Shown here piece after piece: positions 22,708-35,440 of a stretch of DNA of 64,000 bases. The notes under the pieces are model-generated. The model was not told the DNA's origin, made no database searches, and saw nothing but the letters and a program-made list of their open reading frames with translations. The position numbers and the translations under genes are program-made. Positions within the stretch are counted from its first letter, which is position 1. Every line of letters begins with the position of its first letter. Origin of the DNA: Paracoccus alkanivorans (GTDB lineage: Bacteria; Pseudomonadota; Alphaproteobacteria; Rhodobacterales; Rhodobacteraceae); contig NZ_QOKZ01000008.1 of the NCBI RefSeq assembly GCF_003697785.1, positions 1 to 64,000 on the forward strand. The letters are read 5' to 3'.

Positions 22708-25209
22708 ATGAAAACGCATGTGAAGGTTCTTGTCGTCGGGGGCGGTGCGGTCGGATGCGGCATTGCCCTGCATCTGGCCCGCGCCGGGTGGGAGACGCTG
22801 CTGGTCGAGCGTGACGAGCTGACATCGGGCTCGACATGGCACGCCGCCGGGCTGCTGCCGCTGTTCAACATGGGCTACGCGACCAGCCATATCCATGATT
22901 ATTCGGTCAAGCTTTATGCCGGGCTGGAGGCCGAGACGGGGCTGAATGCCGGTTTCACCCGTTGCGGCAACCTGCGCATGGCGCAGACGCAGGAGCGGAT
23001 GGATGAATACATGCTCTATTCCTCGACCGCAGAGACGGTGGGGATCGAGCATGAATTTCTGACCCCCGCCCAGATCAAGGAACGCTGGCCGCTGGTCCGG
23101 ACCGAGGATCTGAAGGGCGCGATCTTCCATCCCACCGATGGCTATATCAACCCCGCCGATGTGACCCAGGCCATGGCCAAGGGCGCGCGGATGGCGGGCT
23201 GCTCCATCGAGCGCAAGATCCAGGTGAACGGCTATCAATGGACCGGAACCGAATGGATCGTCACCTGCGAGAAGATGGGCGAGAAGGGCGGCAACCTGGT
23301 TCCCACCGGCGAATTGTTCGAGATCCGGGCCGAGCATGTGGTGACGGCGACCGGCAACCACGCGCAGCGCACCGCGCGGCTGCTGGGCATCAGGATACCT
23401 GCCATCCCGGTCGAGCATCAGTTCATCGTTACCGAAAAGGATCCGGCGCTGATCAAGTGGCGCGAAGAGGGCAATCCCGAGCATCCGGTCCTGCGCGACG
23501 CCGACGCCAAATGGTATGTGCGCGAGGAACGCGGCGGCTGGATCATGGGGCCATATGAGCGCAACGCCCCGGCGCGCTTCCTCTATGACGTGCCCGAGAG
23601 CTTCCGCGCCGACCTGTTCCCGCTGGACCTGGACCGGATCGAAGAGGAATACATGGCGATGATCCACCGGATTCCGACATCGGAAGAGGTGGGGCTGAAG
23701 GACGATTTCAACGGCCCGATCTGCTACACCCCGGATGGCAATCCGCTGGTCGGTCCCGCGCCGGGCCTGCGCAACATGTGGCTGGCCGAGGGCTTCAGCT
23801 TTGGCATCACCGCGGCGGGCGGCACCGGCCATTACCTGACGCAGATGATGACCGAAGGCGAGGCCGAGATCGACATGGCATCGCTGGACCCGCGCCGCTT
23901 CGGCCGCTGGATGACCACCGAATATGCCGCGCGCAAGAATGAAGAGGCCTATGATCACGTCTATATCCTGCATCATCCGGACGAAGAGCGCCCGGCCTGC
24001 CGCCCGTTGCGGACATCTCCGGCCTATGACCGGCAGAAGGCGCGCGGCGCGCAGTTCGGTGCAGTGAATGGCTGGGAGCGGCCCAATTATTTCGGCCCGC
24101 TGGATGCGCCGGAAGGGTTCGACCACGATTCGCGTAGCTTCCGCCGGGGCGGCTGGTGGGAGTATGCGCGCGCCGAGGCCGAGGCGATCCGGAACACGGC
24201 GGGCCTGATCGACGCGACGGCATTCGCCAAGCATGTCGTGACCGGGCCGGGCGCGACGGCGTTTCTTGACTGGCTGACCACCAACAAGCTGCCCAAGGTC
24301 GGGCGCATCAACCTGACCTATGCCCTGACCGAGGCGGGCACCACGCGCACCGAATACACCATCGTGCGGCGGGGCGAGAATGACTACTATCTGGTCTCGG
24401 CGGGCGCATGGGCGGATTACGATCAGGACAACCTGCTGAAATCGGCCGAAGATTTCATGGCCGCAGGCGGCGCGTTCGTCAGCATCCAGGACGTGACCAC
24501 GCAATGGGGCGTGTTCGCCATCGCCGGCCCGTCCTCGCGCGATGTGCTGGCCGGGCTGATCCGCGATGCCGATCCGGAAACCGCCTTGTCGAACAAGCGT
24601 TTCCCATGGCTTTCAATGAGGCGGATCGAACTGGGCATGGTGCCGGTTCAGGCTATCCGGGTCGCCTATACCGGCGAATTGGGATGGGAACTGCATCACC
24701 CGATCGAGATGCAGAACCATCTGTTCGACCGGCTGATGGAGGCGGGCGAGCCCCTGGGGATGAAACTGGTCGGCGCGCGGGCGCAGAACTGGCTGCGGCA
24801 GGAGAAGTCCTATCGTGCCTTTGGCACCGAACTGGGCCGCGATGCCACTCCACTTGAAGCCGGGCTGGATCGCTTTGTCGATTTGTCCAAGGATTTCAAG
24901 GGCAAACCGGCGATGGAGGCAACGGGTATCCGTTCGAAATGCGTTACGCTGCTGATCGACGGGCCGGGAGACGCCGATCCCTGGGGCCGCGAGGCATTGT
25001 TCACCGATGGCGAGAAGATCGGGCGGCTGACCTCGGGCGGTTATTCGGTGGCGTTCGGCAAGCAGATCGGCATGGGCTATGTCCGTCCTGACCTGGCCGA
25101 ACCGGGCACCCGGCTGAAGGTTAGGATGTTCCGCGAACTCTGGGACGCGGAGGTGGCCGAGGACAGCCCCTATGACCCGCAGAACGCCCGTATCCGCGTG
25201 GACGGGTAA
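22708..25209 (+). CDS. Dimethylglycine dehydrogenase-like FAD protein with folate-binding (GcvT) domain
   Basis: An 833-residue flavoprotein. Residues about 1-390 form a DAO-type FAD domain (VLVVGGGAVGCGIALHLA) with GSTWHAAGLL, whose His is the usual covalent FAD attachment site in dimethylglycine and sarcosine dehydrogenases. Residues about 430-830 are the aminomethyltransferase (GcvT) domain, which passes the methyl group to tetrahydrofolate. It likely oxidises N,N-dimethylglycine to sarcosine. The soxBDAG operon about 24 kb away would use that sarcosine. Sarcosine dehydrogenase is an alternative identity. The gene is a single unit, followed by a hairpin terminator. Confidence 0.85.
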   Translation: MKTHVKVLVVGGGAVGCGIALHLARAGWETLLVERDELTSGSTWHAAGLLPLFNMGYATSHIHDYSVKLYAGLEAETGLNAGFTRCGNLRMAQTQERMDEYMLYSSTAETVGIEHEFLTPAQIKERWPLVRTEDLKGAIFHPTDGYINPADVTQAMAKGARMAGCSIERKIQVNGYQWTGTEWIVTCEKMGEKGGNLVPTGELFEIRAEHVVTATGNHAQRTARLLGIRIPAIPVEHQFIVTEKDPALIKWREEGNPEHPVLRDADAKWYVREERGGWIMGPYERNAPARFLYDVPESFRADLFPLDLDRIEEEYMAMIHRIPTSEEVGLKDDFNGPICYTPDGNPLVGPAPGLRNMWLAEGFSFGITAAGGTGHYLTQMMTEGEAEIDMASLDPRRFGRWMTTEYAARKNEEAYDHVYILHHPDEERPACRPLRTSPAYDRQKARGAQFGAVNGWERPNYFGPLDAPEGFDHDSRSFRRGGWWEYARAEAEAIRNTAGLIDATAFAKHVVTGPGATAFLDWLTTNKLPKVGRINLTYALTEAGTTRTEYTIVRRGENDYYLVSAGAWADYDQDNLLKSAEDFMAAGGAFVSIQDVTTQWGVFAIAGPSSRDVLAGLIRDADPETALSNKRFPWLSMRRIELGMVPVQAIRVAYTGELGWELHHPIEMQNHLFDRLMEAGEPLGMKLVGARAQNWLRQEKSYRAFGTELGRDATPLEAGLDRFVDLSKDFKGKPAMEATGIRSKCVTLLIDGPGDADPWGREALFTDGEKIGRLTSGGYSVAFGKQIGMGYVRPDLAEPGTRLKVRMFRELWDAEVAEDSPYDPQNARIRVDG

Positions 25210-25305
25210 AGGCGGGCAGGCGGCGGCGACGTGCTGCTGGCCGCCCTTTCGCCTTCCCCGGCCTCTGGCCCTTTGAATACCGGCCGCACGGTTTTGCAAT
25301 ACAAG

Positions 25306-25335
25306 AAAAGCCCGCCATCACTGGCGGGCCATTGT
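25306..25335. terminator. Hairpin terminator after the dimethylglycine dehydrogenase gene
   Basis: GCCCGCCA and TGGCGGGC form a perfect 8-base stem with a 4-base loop (25310-25329). The left arm is preceded by AAGAAAA, and only a short T-poor tail follows on the plus strand. It may stop transcripts in both directions between the dehydrogenase and the small leftward gene at 25443. Confidence 0.6.
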
Positions 25336-25442
25336 CATCCGACAATTAAGAGCATGACCTTGCGGGACCATCCTCGCATACGCGACCGTTACCGGCAAGG
25401 ATATCCGTCACATGATGCGGGGCATATCCCGCCGATGTCGTC

Positions 25443-25649
25443 CTAGCTGTCGTCGTCGTCCGAAGCGACCGCAGCGACGACGCCCAGCAACAACAGGGCG
25501 GGAACGATCAGGCCAGCGTTCGAGGATGCCGGTTCCTCCTCGACGATCACGGGTGCTGGCTCGACAATGGGAGCGACATAGCCCCCCGCCAGCGCCGAAG
25601 ATGCGGCCAGACCGAAAACTGTCGCCAAAGTGGTGAATTTAATCATCAA
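25443..25649 (-). CDS. Small exported protein with acidic tail, 68 aa
   Basis: It starts with a signal peptide (MMIKFTTLATVFGLAASSAL with AGG cleavage region). A Pro/Glu-rich segment (PIVEPAPVIVEEEPASSNAG), a second hydrophobic helix (LIVPALLLLGVVAAVAS) and the terminal acidic run DDDDS follow. Proteins of this form are common and uncharacterised in Rhodobacterales. The second helix would hold it in the membrane, leaving the acidic end exposed. Function unknown. Confidence 0.6.
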   Translation of the reverse strand: MMIKFTTLATVFGLAASSALAGGYVAPIVEPAPVIVEEEPASSNAGLIVPALLLLGVVAAVASDDDDS

Positions 25650-25795
25650 TACGCTCCTTGCTTTTTACTTCCGCCATTGTAGGGCAGATTGCGTGAAGCT
25701 GTATACAGATATTGAGACATAGCTGTCTGGAAAGGCAAAAACATGCCGGACGCGATCATCCAATCGCATCTACTTCCCGGGGAAATGGAAGTTTT

Positions 25796-25870
25796 TGGAG
25801 CGGGCGATGAGATTCGAACTCACGACCCTAACCTTGGCAAGGTTATGCTCTACCCCTGAGCTACGCCCGC
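25796..25870 (-). tRNA. tRNA-Gly (anticodon GCC)
   Basis: On the reverse strand the acceptor GCGGGCG (25864-25870) pairs with CGCCCGC, followed by discriminator T and an encoded CCA at 25796-25798. D-arm GCTCAGGGGTAGAGC, anticodon stem AACC/GGTT with loop TTGCCAA (anticodon GCC), and T-arm GTGAGTTCGAATCTCAT are all well formed. It lies in a 363-base gene-free stretch (25,650-26,012) that otherwise shows no recognisable feature. Confidence 0.95.
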
Positions 25871-26012
25871 ATCCTGTTCCGACGGCGCTTCGTTTCGCCT
25901 TCGGTGAGCGGTGATTTATGGGACTGAGCCGGGGGGTGCAAGGGGAAAATTTAATCTTCGGGCAGATTTTTGCGGCGGGTTCGGTAGAAATCGCTTTGCA
26001 GGCCGGGCCTTG

Positions 26013-26380
26013 TCAGTCAGCGTCGTTCCCGATCCGGCCAAGATGGGTATCGCGAAAGCCGGTCGCGGATTTCAGCCCATAACCCAAGGCCCGATCGCCG
26101 CCGATATGAGCCAGCCAGATCGCTCCGGCGGCGATCCAGGCCGGCTGTCCGCTCAACAGCCCCAGCAGTGCCAGGATCAGCCCGCAAGCATAAAGATGAA
26201 ACGCGTTGTAGACCGCGGCACCGATGCGCGGCCCGGCCAGATAGCCCAGCATGGACAGATCGGGGGCCAGAAGCGCGATCGGCCAGAGCCAGAGCGGCCA
26301 ACCCGGCTGCGTCGCCCCGGCAAGGGGCAGGGCGGCTGCAAGGACAAGCCCGCCCTCGATCCGCTGCCAGAGAACGGGTG

Positions 26381-26384
<4 letters not shown>
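26013..26384 (-). CDS. DUF4260-family membrane protein, 123 aa
   Basis: A short membrane protein with about four helices: [20 protein letters not shown] at the start, then [35 protein letters not shown], and [20 protein letters not shown] followed by DTHLGRIG. The late ...GyGLK...F.DTHLGriG is the signature of DUF4260. Function unknown. Its start overlaps the end of uvrA by four bases (ATGA), so it is the second gene of the uvrA transcript. Confidence 0.85.
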
Positions 26385-29239
<2,855 letters not shown>

Positions 29240-29476
29240 AAGGCGTGCCCCGACCGATCCGCTGCCAGACATAATGCCGGCCCCCGAAAAAGCAACCAGA
29301 TCATGAGAACATAAAGGGAACGCAATCGCAAGCGGTGAAAATGTTTCGGCGGGTTGCTTTCAGGGATAAAGCAGTTTGCAGTTAGTCAGGTTCAGTTGCG
29401 ACTTGCATCCTGCGATGGCCGGGGGCGCTGCCCGTCGCCGGCAGGTCTCTCGAACCGGTGGCGCGACCGGCCGGCG

Positions 29477-29505
29477 ACCCCCGGGATATTTGCATGAAGA
29501 AGAAG
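29477..29505 (+). repeat. Dispersed intergenic repeat, copy 2
   Basis: The block ACCCCCGGGATATTTGCATG followed by AAGAAGAAG is nearly identical to copy 1 at 13,401. It lies in the 340-base gap between the start of uvrA (29,239) and the end of lnt (29,581). The rest of that gap holds AT-rich promoter sequence for uvrA near 29,280-29,390 and nothing else recognisable. Confidence 0.7.
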
Positions 29506-29580
29506 TGAGCCGGGATGAATTCGATCAGGCGCAAACTGCTCTAGTCAGGCGGAAAGGCGAATGCCGGCATTACCGAGGCA

Positions 29581-31152
29581 TCATTCCCGGCCTGCACCGC
29601 CATTCCTGCGGGATCGTGCGAATCGCGATGCTGCGGCGGCTGTCAGCAGGATCAGCGCCAGCAGGACAACCGGTGCCGGACCCCAGCTTGCCCACCTCGT
29701 CGGGGGCAGGGCTCCGGGCAGCTTTGCGTCGATCTTGCCCGATTCGCCCAGGGGCAGGCTCTGGCGGATATCGCCATGCGCGTCGATCACCGCGCTGACG
29801 CCCGTATTGGCGGCGCGGATCAGCGGCAGGCCGGTCTCGATGGCACGCAGGCGGGCTTGCGCCAGATGCTGATAGGGGCCGGAAAACTTGCCGAACCAGC
29901 CGTCATTGGTGATCTGCAGCAGCCAGCCGGGACGGTTGTCCAGCCCGCGCATATGCTGTGGAAAGATCGCCTCGTAACAGATCAGCGGCTGGAAGGCGGG
30001 CAGGCCGGGCAGGGTGGTGACTTGCGGTCCGGGACCGGCGGAATAGCCGTTGCCCTGCTGGGCCGCGAAAGCGCCGATTCCAAGACGCGCCAACTCGTCC
30101 CCCCAGGGGACATATTCGCCGAAGGGAACAAGATGGAACTTGTCATAGATCGAGATCACCTCTCCGCCGGGCGCCACGGCGGCAAGGCTGTTGTAATAGC
30201 GGCTGCCCTCTTGCCGCTGGATACCCATGACAAGTGGGGCATCGGCGGCCCGCGACATGGCGGGTAGGATATCCCCGGCATCGTTCAGCAGGAAATTCAC
30301 CGCCGTTTCCGGCCAGATGACCAGATCCCGGGGACCGGGTTCGGCGGAGAGGTCAAGAAGACGCCGGAAAAACACGCCGGACCATTCCGGGTCCCATTTC
30401 AGGCGCTGCTCGGCATTGGGCTGAACGATACGCAGGCGCAGCCCGGTGTCGGGCGGAAGAGGCTGGGCCTGTCGCGCAAGACCCGCGGCCCAGCCCGATC
30501 CGACAAGCAGGATCGACAGCACCACCCCCGGCAAGGCGCCGATCACCGGGTTGCCGGAGGAACGCCAGAGCAGGGCGGGCAGGGCGGCCGCGATCAGGGT
30601 CAGGGCGCTGAGCCCGATGGCGCCGGTCCATGCGGCGGTCTGCGCGATCGGGGTGCCGATCCAGACATGACCGGTCAGCGCCCATGGCAGGCCGGTAAAG
30701 ATCCAGCCGCGCAGCCAGTCCGACAGGATAAGCGCGGAGACAATCCCCATGGTCCGTGCCCGGGGGGCGGGGCAAAGGCGCGATGCGATCCAGACCGGTA
30801 GCGCCCAGAACAGCCCGCCGCCCAAGGCCATCAGGATCAGCGCGAAGGGCGCCATCCAGCCATAGATCTCGGGCTCGACCAGGAAAGGCTCGACGATCCA
30901 GACAAGGGCGAGGGCGAACCAGCCGACCCCGCCCGCGAGCGCGTGCCGGAAACTGGCCCCCGCCGTGCCCGCGCGCGAGATACGCCAGATCAGCAGCGAA
31001 AGCGTCACCAGCGTGATGCCCCAGATGCTGAAAGGGGCAAGGCCAAGCGCGGCCAATGCCCCCAATACGAGGTCGGGCAGGAGATGGATCAGCGAGCGGC
31101 GGCGAGGCACGTCCGCCAGTGGGAGCCTATGGGCGCGACGAATCGCGGACAT
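29581..31152 (-). CDS. lnt: Apolipoprotein N-acyltransferase
   Basis: An inner-membrane enzyme that adds the third acyl chain to the N-terminal cysteine of lipoproteins. 523 residues, with about six helices in the first 210 residues followed by a periplasmic nitrilase-like domain. The catalytic triad is visible: Glu in VIWPETAVNF, Lys in YDKFHLVPFGEYVPWG and Cys in PLICYEAIFP. The last helix (VLLALILLTAAAASRF) returns to the membrane. It is preceded by rhlE with a six-base gap, so both are transcribed leftward together. Confidence 0.95.
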   Translation of the reverse strand: MSAIRRAHRLPLADVPRRRSLIHLLPDLVLGALAALGLAPFSIWGITLVTLSLLIWRISRAGTAGASFRHALAGGVGWFALALVWIVEPFLVEPEIYGWMAPFALILMALGGGLFWALPVWIASRLCPAPRARTMGIVSALILSDWLRGWIFTGLPWALTGHVWIGTPIAQTAAWTGAIGLSALTLIAAALPALLWRSSGNPVIGALPGVVLSILLVGSGWAAGLARQAQPLPPDTGLRLRIVQPNAEQRLKWDPEWSGVFFRRLLDLSAEPGPRDLVIWPETAVNFLLNDAGDILPAMSRAADAPLVMGIQRQEGSRYYNSLAAVAPGGEVISIYDKFHLVPFGEYVPWGDELARLGIGAFAAQQGNGYSAGPGPQVTTLPGLPAFQPLICYEAIFPQHMRGLDNRPGWLLQITNDGWFGKFSGPYQHLAQARLRAIETGLPLIRAANTGVSAVIDAHGDIRQSLPLGESGKIDAKLPGALPPTRWASWGPAPVVLLALILLTAAAASRFARSRRNGGAGRE

Positions 31153-31158
31153 GCCGTA

Positions 31159-33237
31159 TCACGAGTCAGAGCTATCGGCGGTTTCGGACGGTGCGGGTTG
31201 GTCCTTGCCGCTTTCGGCCACTGTCTCCTCCGTCTTCTTGCGCCGGCTGCGCGTTGTCTTGGGCTTTGGCGTCTCGGCGTCCGTCTTGCTTTCCGGCCCG
31301 GATTTGGACGCGTCCGCATCGTCCGATTTCTTGCGGCGCGTGCTGCGCTTAGGTTTTGGCGCTTCTTCTGTGGTTTCGGCCGCTTTTTCTTCGGTCTTGG
31401 CCTTGCTGCTGCGCGAACGTGTCTTGCGCGGCTTGGGCTTTTCTGCGGCGGGGGCGGCACTTTCGGACGCTTCCACCATTTCCGGGGCCTTGGCCGTTTC
31501 CGGGGTCTCGGATTTCTTGCGGCGCGTGCGCTTGGGTTTCGCCGGAGTGGATTCCACGGCGCCTTGTGCCGCCTGATCCTCTGCTATGGCCTCTTCGGAA
31601 GCCGTTTCCACGGCAGCCGGGTTTTCTTCCGCCTTCTGCCCGGTCTTCGCCGGATCTGCGGATTTCGACGATTTGCGGCTGCGGCGCTTGGATTTCGCGG
31701 GCGCCTCTGCCGGTTTTTCCTCGACCTGCTGTTCGACCGTTTCGGGCACGTCGTCACCGTCGACCGAGGCACTGTCCGTGGCCGAACGCAGGCTGACCAG
31801 CATGAATTGGGGAACATGGTTTCCCATGCCGATCACAGCCGGACCACGATCTTCTCCGCGTCCGCGGCGGCGGTCGTCGCGCCGCTGGCTGCTGCGCTCC
31901 GGTTTCGACGCCTCGGTTTCGGCAGGACCGTGACGGTCGCTTGACGGGCGGCTTTCGGTCTTGTCCTGTAAACGATCCTTGTCATGCGCGCGGTCATCAT
32001 CGCGGCGGCTGCTGCGACGGCGCGAGCTGCCACGGCTGTCCTTGCGATCGTCGCGGGATGCGGAACGCGACTCGTCGGAAGGAGAGAAACCTTCCGGCAG
32101 AGGGGCGCGCGGCAGGCTCTGTTTCAGCAGCGTCTCGATGGCCGAGAGATATTTGTCATCCGCTGGCGTGCCGATGCTGATCGCGATGCCCTTGCGGCCC
32201 GCCCGCCCGGTGCGGCCGATACGGTGGACATAGTCCTCGGCATGGCTGGGCAGATCGAAATTGATGACATGGCTGACAGCGGGGATGTCCAGCCCCCGAG
32301 CGGCGACATCCGAGGCGACCAGCAGCTTCAGGCTGCCGTCCCGGAAACCATCCAGTGTCCGGGTCCGGTGGCTCTGGTCCAGGTCGCCATGGATGGGCGC
32401 GGCATCATAGCCGTATTTCTTCAGCGATTTTGCGACGATATCCACATCCGTCTTGCGGTTGCAGAAGATGATCGCATTGGTCAGCGCCTCGCCCTCGGCA
32501 TCGATCAGCGCGCGCAGAAGCTCGCGTTTCTGCTTGACGGCCTGATCCCGGCGGGAGGGGGCGATCTCGACCAGCCGCTGCGTGATGGTTTCGCTGGCGG
32601 TGGCCTGCCGCGCAACCTCGATCCGCTCGGGGGCGTGCAGGAAGGTATTGGTGATCCGCTCGATCTCGGGCGCCATGGTTGCGCTGAAGAACAGCGTCTG
32701 GCGGGTGAAGGGGGTCAGCTGGAAGATCCGCTCGATATCGGGGATGAAACCCATGTCCAGCATCCGGTCGGCCTCGTCCACGACCATGATCTGCACACCG
32801 GTAAGCAACAGCTTGCCGCGCTCGAAATGATCCAGCAGGCGGCCGGGCGTGGCGATCAGCACATCGACGCCGCGATCGATCAGCTTGTCCTGCTCGCCGA
32901 AGGAGACGCCGCCGATGAGCAGCGCCTTGGTCAGCCGCGTATGCTTGGCGTAGATGTCGAAATTCTCGGCCACCTGCGCCGCCAGTTCCCGCGTCGGGCA
33001 GAGCACAAGGCTGCGGGGCATCCGCGCCCGCGCCCGCCCGCGCCCCAGCAGCGTGATCATCGGCAGGGTGAAACTGGCCGTTTTACCAGTGCCGGTCTGG
33101 GCGATACCCAACACGTCGCGCCCCTCCAGCGCTGGCGGGATCGCACCCTGCTGGATGGGGGTGGGGTTGTCGTAACCCGCCTCGGCGATCGCCTTGAGAA
33201 CCTTGGGGTCAAGCTTCAGGTCGGAAAATTTCGTCAT
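31159..33237 (-). CDS. DEAD-box RNA helicase, RhlE-like, with long basic C-terminal tail
   Basis: An ATP-dependent RNA helicase of 692 residues. The core (about 1-375) shows the Q motif (PTPIQQGAIPPAL), AQTGTGKT, PTRELAAQ, TPGRLLD, VDEADRMLDMGF, FSATM and the C-terminal box HRIGRTGRAGRKG. The last 300 residues are low in complexity, with at least five basic units like KPKRSTRRKKS separated by acidic and Ala/Glu stretches. Such tails bind RNA non-specifically. ATG 33237 (MTKFSDLKLD) is the conserved family start; the frame is open further upstream but lacks similarity. It is the first gene of a unit with lnt. Confidence 0.92.
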   Translation of the reverse strand: MTKFSDLKLDPKVLKAIAEAGYDNPTPIQQGAIPPALEGRDVLGIAQTGTGKTASFTLPMITLLGRGRARARMPRSLVLCPTRELAAQVAENFDIYAKHTRLTKALLIGGVSFGEQDKLIDRGVDVLIATPGRLLDHFERGKLLLTGVQIMVVDEADRMLDMGFIPDIERIFQLTPFTRQTLFFSATMAPEIERITNTFLHAPERIEVARQATASETITQRLVEIAPSRRDQAVKQKRELLRALIDAEGEALTNAIIFCNRKTDVDIVAKSLKKYGYDAAPIHGDLDQSHRTRTLDGFRDGSLKLLVASDVAARGLDIPAVSHVINFDLPSHAEDYVHRIGRTGRAGRKGIAISIGTPADDKYLSAIETLLKQSLPRAPLPEGFSPSDESRSASRDDRKDSRGSSRRRSSRRDDDRAHDKDRLQDKTESRPSSDRHGPAETEASKPERSSQRRDDRRRGRGEDRGPAVIGMGNHVPQFMLVSLRSATDSASVDGDDVPETVEQQVEEKPAEAPAKSKRRSRKSSKSADPAKTGQKAEENPAAVETASEEAIAEDQAAQGAVESTPAKPKRTRRKKSETPETAKAPEMVEASESAAPAAEKPKPRKTRSRSSKAKTEEKAAETTEEAPKPKRSTRRKKSDDADASKSGPESKTDAETPKPKTTRSRRKKTEETVAESGKDQPAPSETADSSDS

Positions 33238-33497
33238 CAGGGACTTTCTGCAAGATGCCGCGCGAATATCGCGCGATGCGTTCCATGCCGCGCGCCCGGA
33301 TGGCGCTTGGCGGCTTTCATGGGACGCATATCCGCACGCCCCTTCGGTCGGCCCGCCGGATGCGGGCAGGCACTCGCTAGACCAAACCGGCTGCAACGTC
33401 AATCTTTGACAAGGGAAATGCCTGTATTCGGATATGCTTGCGGAACTCTGGCCGGGAATGCAGGTTCCACGACAGGAGCAGCGGCAAGGGGACAGGG

Positions 33498-35414
33498 ATG
33501 GCAACCGAGATGACTGGCGGGATCAGCCCGATGCAGGCCTTCGCCATGGTGGGCGTGGCGGGTGTGGCGGCACAGTGGCTCGCATGGCGCTTCAGGCTTC
33601 CGGCTATCGTGCTGATGCTGGCGGCGGGGCTGGTGCTGGGACCGGTCACGGGACTTTTCGTGCCGGTGCGTGACCTGGGCGCGATCATTCAGCCGATGAT
33701 CGCGCTGGCGGTGGCGGTGATCCTGTTCGAGGGCGGGCTGACGCTCAGTTTCAAGAAGCTGGCCGATGCGCGCCCCGCCGTGCGGCGGCTGGTCTATATC
33801 GGCGCCCCGCTCGGCTGGATCTTCTCGTCGCTGGCGCTGGTCTTCGGCGCCGGACTGGGATGGGAGGCCGCCATCGTCTTCGGCGGTATCATGATTGTCA
33901 CCGGCCCGACGGTCATCGGGCCGTTGCTGCGTCAGGCCAAGCTGACCTCGCGGCCGGCTCAGGTGCTGCAATGGGAAGGCATCGTCAACGATCCGATCGG
34001 CGCGCTGGCCGCGGTGCTGGCGCTTGAAATCGTGCTGATCCGCAATACCGGCCTTGGATGGGGCGCCGCCCTCGGGCAACTGGTTGTCGGCGTCGGCCTG
34101 GCGGTGCTGATCGGCGGGCTGGCCGGTTACGCGATCGTGCAGGCTTTCCGCCGGGGCTGGGTGCCGGAATACATGAAGGTGCCGCTTTTGTTCGTCGCGG
34201 TGCTGGCGGTATTCGCGGTCTCCGACAGCCTGCTGCATGAAAGCGGCCTGCTGGCCGTGACGGTGATGGGGCTGGTGATCGCCAATGCCGACCTGCCCAG
34301 CTATCACGAGCTTTACCGCTTCAAGGAACATGCGACGATCCTGCTGGTCTCTGGCGTGTTCATCCTGATGGGGGCGGGGATCGAGTTCGAGACGCTGGCG
34401 CAGCTGAACTGGTGGCGGGCGGGGCTGTTCGTGGCGCTGGTGGTGCTGGTGGCGCGTCCGCTGACGGTGCTGGTCTCGCTGATCGGGACCAACCTGCCGA
34501 TGAAAGAGCGGATGCTGATCGCCTTTACCGGCCCGCGCGGGGTGGTGCTGGTCGCGGTTTCGGGCGTATTCGCCGAAAGGCTGGTGGCCGAGGGCGTCGC
34601 CGATGGCGCACTGGTTGCTCCGTTGGCCTTCGTGCTGGTCCTGACCACGGTGGTGCTGCACGGCTTCACGCTGGCACCATTCGCGAGGCGGCTGGACCTG
34701 TCCTCGGGCCAGAAACCGGGCTTGCTGATCGTCGGCGGCTCGCAATTCGCCACCGGGCTGGCGACGGCTTTGCAAAAGGCCGAGGTCGATGTGCTGATCA
34801 CCGATCCGAACCGCGATCACCTGCGCAGCGCCCGGGCCGCCGGATTGCCGGTTTTCTACGGCGATATCCTGGGCGAAGCGGCCGAGCACAATGTCGAGTT
34901 CATCGCTTATAGTGGCATTCTCGCGGCCTCGGACAACGACGCCTACAACACGCTGGTCGCCACCGATCTGGGGCCGGAATTCGGGCGCGAATCGATCTGG
35001 CAGCTTGCCCGTCACAAGGAGGCGCGCGCCCGCCATGCCCTGCCCAGCCAACTTGGAGGACGGGCGGTCAACGGCAACCGCACATTGGCGGAATACCTGG
35101 AATTGCTGGCCGGGGGCTGGATTTTCCGCACCACCCGGCTGACCGGCGAATATCGCCTTGAAGACTGGCGGCGGGCACGCGAGACCGCCATTCCGCTGGC
35201 CGTCGTCTCCAACCGGCAGCTGTGGTTCGTGGGCAGCGAAGACGACCTGGTGGATCGTCCCGATGCGCGTATCATCTCGCTCCTGCCGCCCGAGGCCGCA
35301 GAGCAGATCGCGCGTGAAAACGAAGCGCGGGAAGCGGCGAAGGAGCAGGCGAAGGCCGAAGCCGAGGCGGTCAGGCGCGGCGAGGGCAATGGCAGCGTGA
35401 CGAAAGAGGCGTAA
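33498..35414 (+). CDS. Cation/proton antiporter (CPA1, NhaP type) with C-terminal RCK-like domain
   Basis: An inner-membrane exchanger of Na+ or K+ for H+. About twelve helices fill residues 1-395, with the ion-binding regions VILFEGGLTLSFKKL and the family stretch IMIVTGPTVIGPLLRQAKLT, followed by LQWEGIVNDPIGALAAVLAL. From about residue 410 a Rossmann/TrkA-N domain begins (PGLLIVGGSQFATGLATALQ), which can bind nucleotides and gate transport. A charged tail with an Ala/Glu-rich helix ends the protein. ATG 33498 has AGGG upstream and is preferred over one at 33438. Confidence 0.87.
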   Translation: MATEMTGGISPMQAFAMVGVAGVAAQWLAWRFRLPAIVLMLAAGLVLGPVTGLFVPVRDLGAIIQPMIALAVAVILFEGGLTLSFKKLADARPAVRRLVYIGAPLGWIFSSLALVFGAGLGWEAAIVFGGIMIVTGPTVIGPLLRQAKLTSRPAQVLQWEGIVNDPIGALAAVLALEIVLIRNTGLGWGAALGQLVVGVGLAVLIGGLAGYAIVQAFRRGWVPEYMKVPLLFVAVLAVFAVSDSLLHESGLLAVTVMGLVIANADLPSYHELYRFKEHATILLVSGVFILMGAGIEFETLAQLNWWRAGLFVALVVLVARPLTVLVSLIGTNLPMKERMLIAFTGPRGVVLVAVSGVFAERLVAEGVADGALVAPLAFVLVLTTVVLHGFTLAPFARRLDLSSGQKPGLLIVGGSQFATGLATALQKAEVDVLITDPNRDHLRSARAAGLPVFYGDILGEAAEHNVEFIAYSGILAASDNDAYNTLVATDLGPEFGRESIWQLARHKEARARHALPSQLGGRAVNGNRTLAEYLELLAGGWIFRTTRLTGEYRLEDWRRARETAIPLAVVSNRQLWFVGSEDDLVDRPDARIISLLPPEAAEQIARENEAREAAKEQAKAEAEAVRRGEGNGSVTKEA

Positions 35415-35440
35415 TGCGGCCGCCGCGGGGCGTGAACGGC

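Noticed and set aside
22588..24504. Very long open frame on the minus strand (over 600 codons)
   Set aside because: It is antisense to the dimethylglycine dehydrogenase gene, whose domains are clear. Long antisense frames are expected at this GC content and codon bias.
25796..25870. tRNA-Gly as an integration site of a mobile element
   Set aside because: Both sides are ordinary core genes, no integrase is near, and no repeated 3' end of the tRNA was seen.
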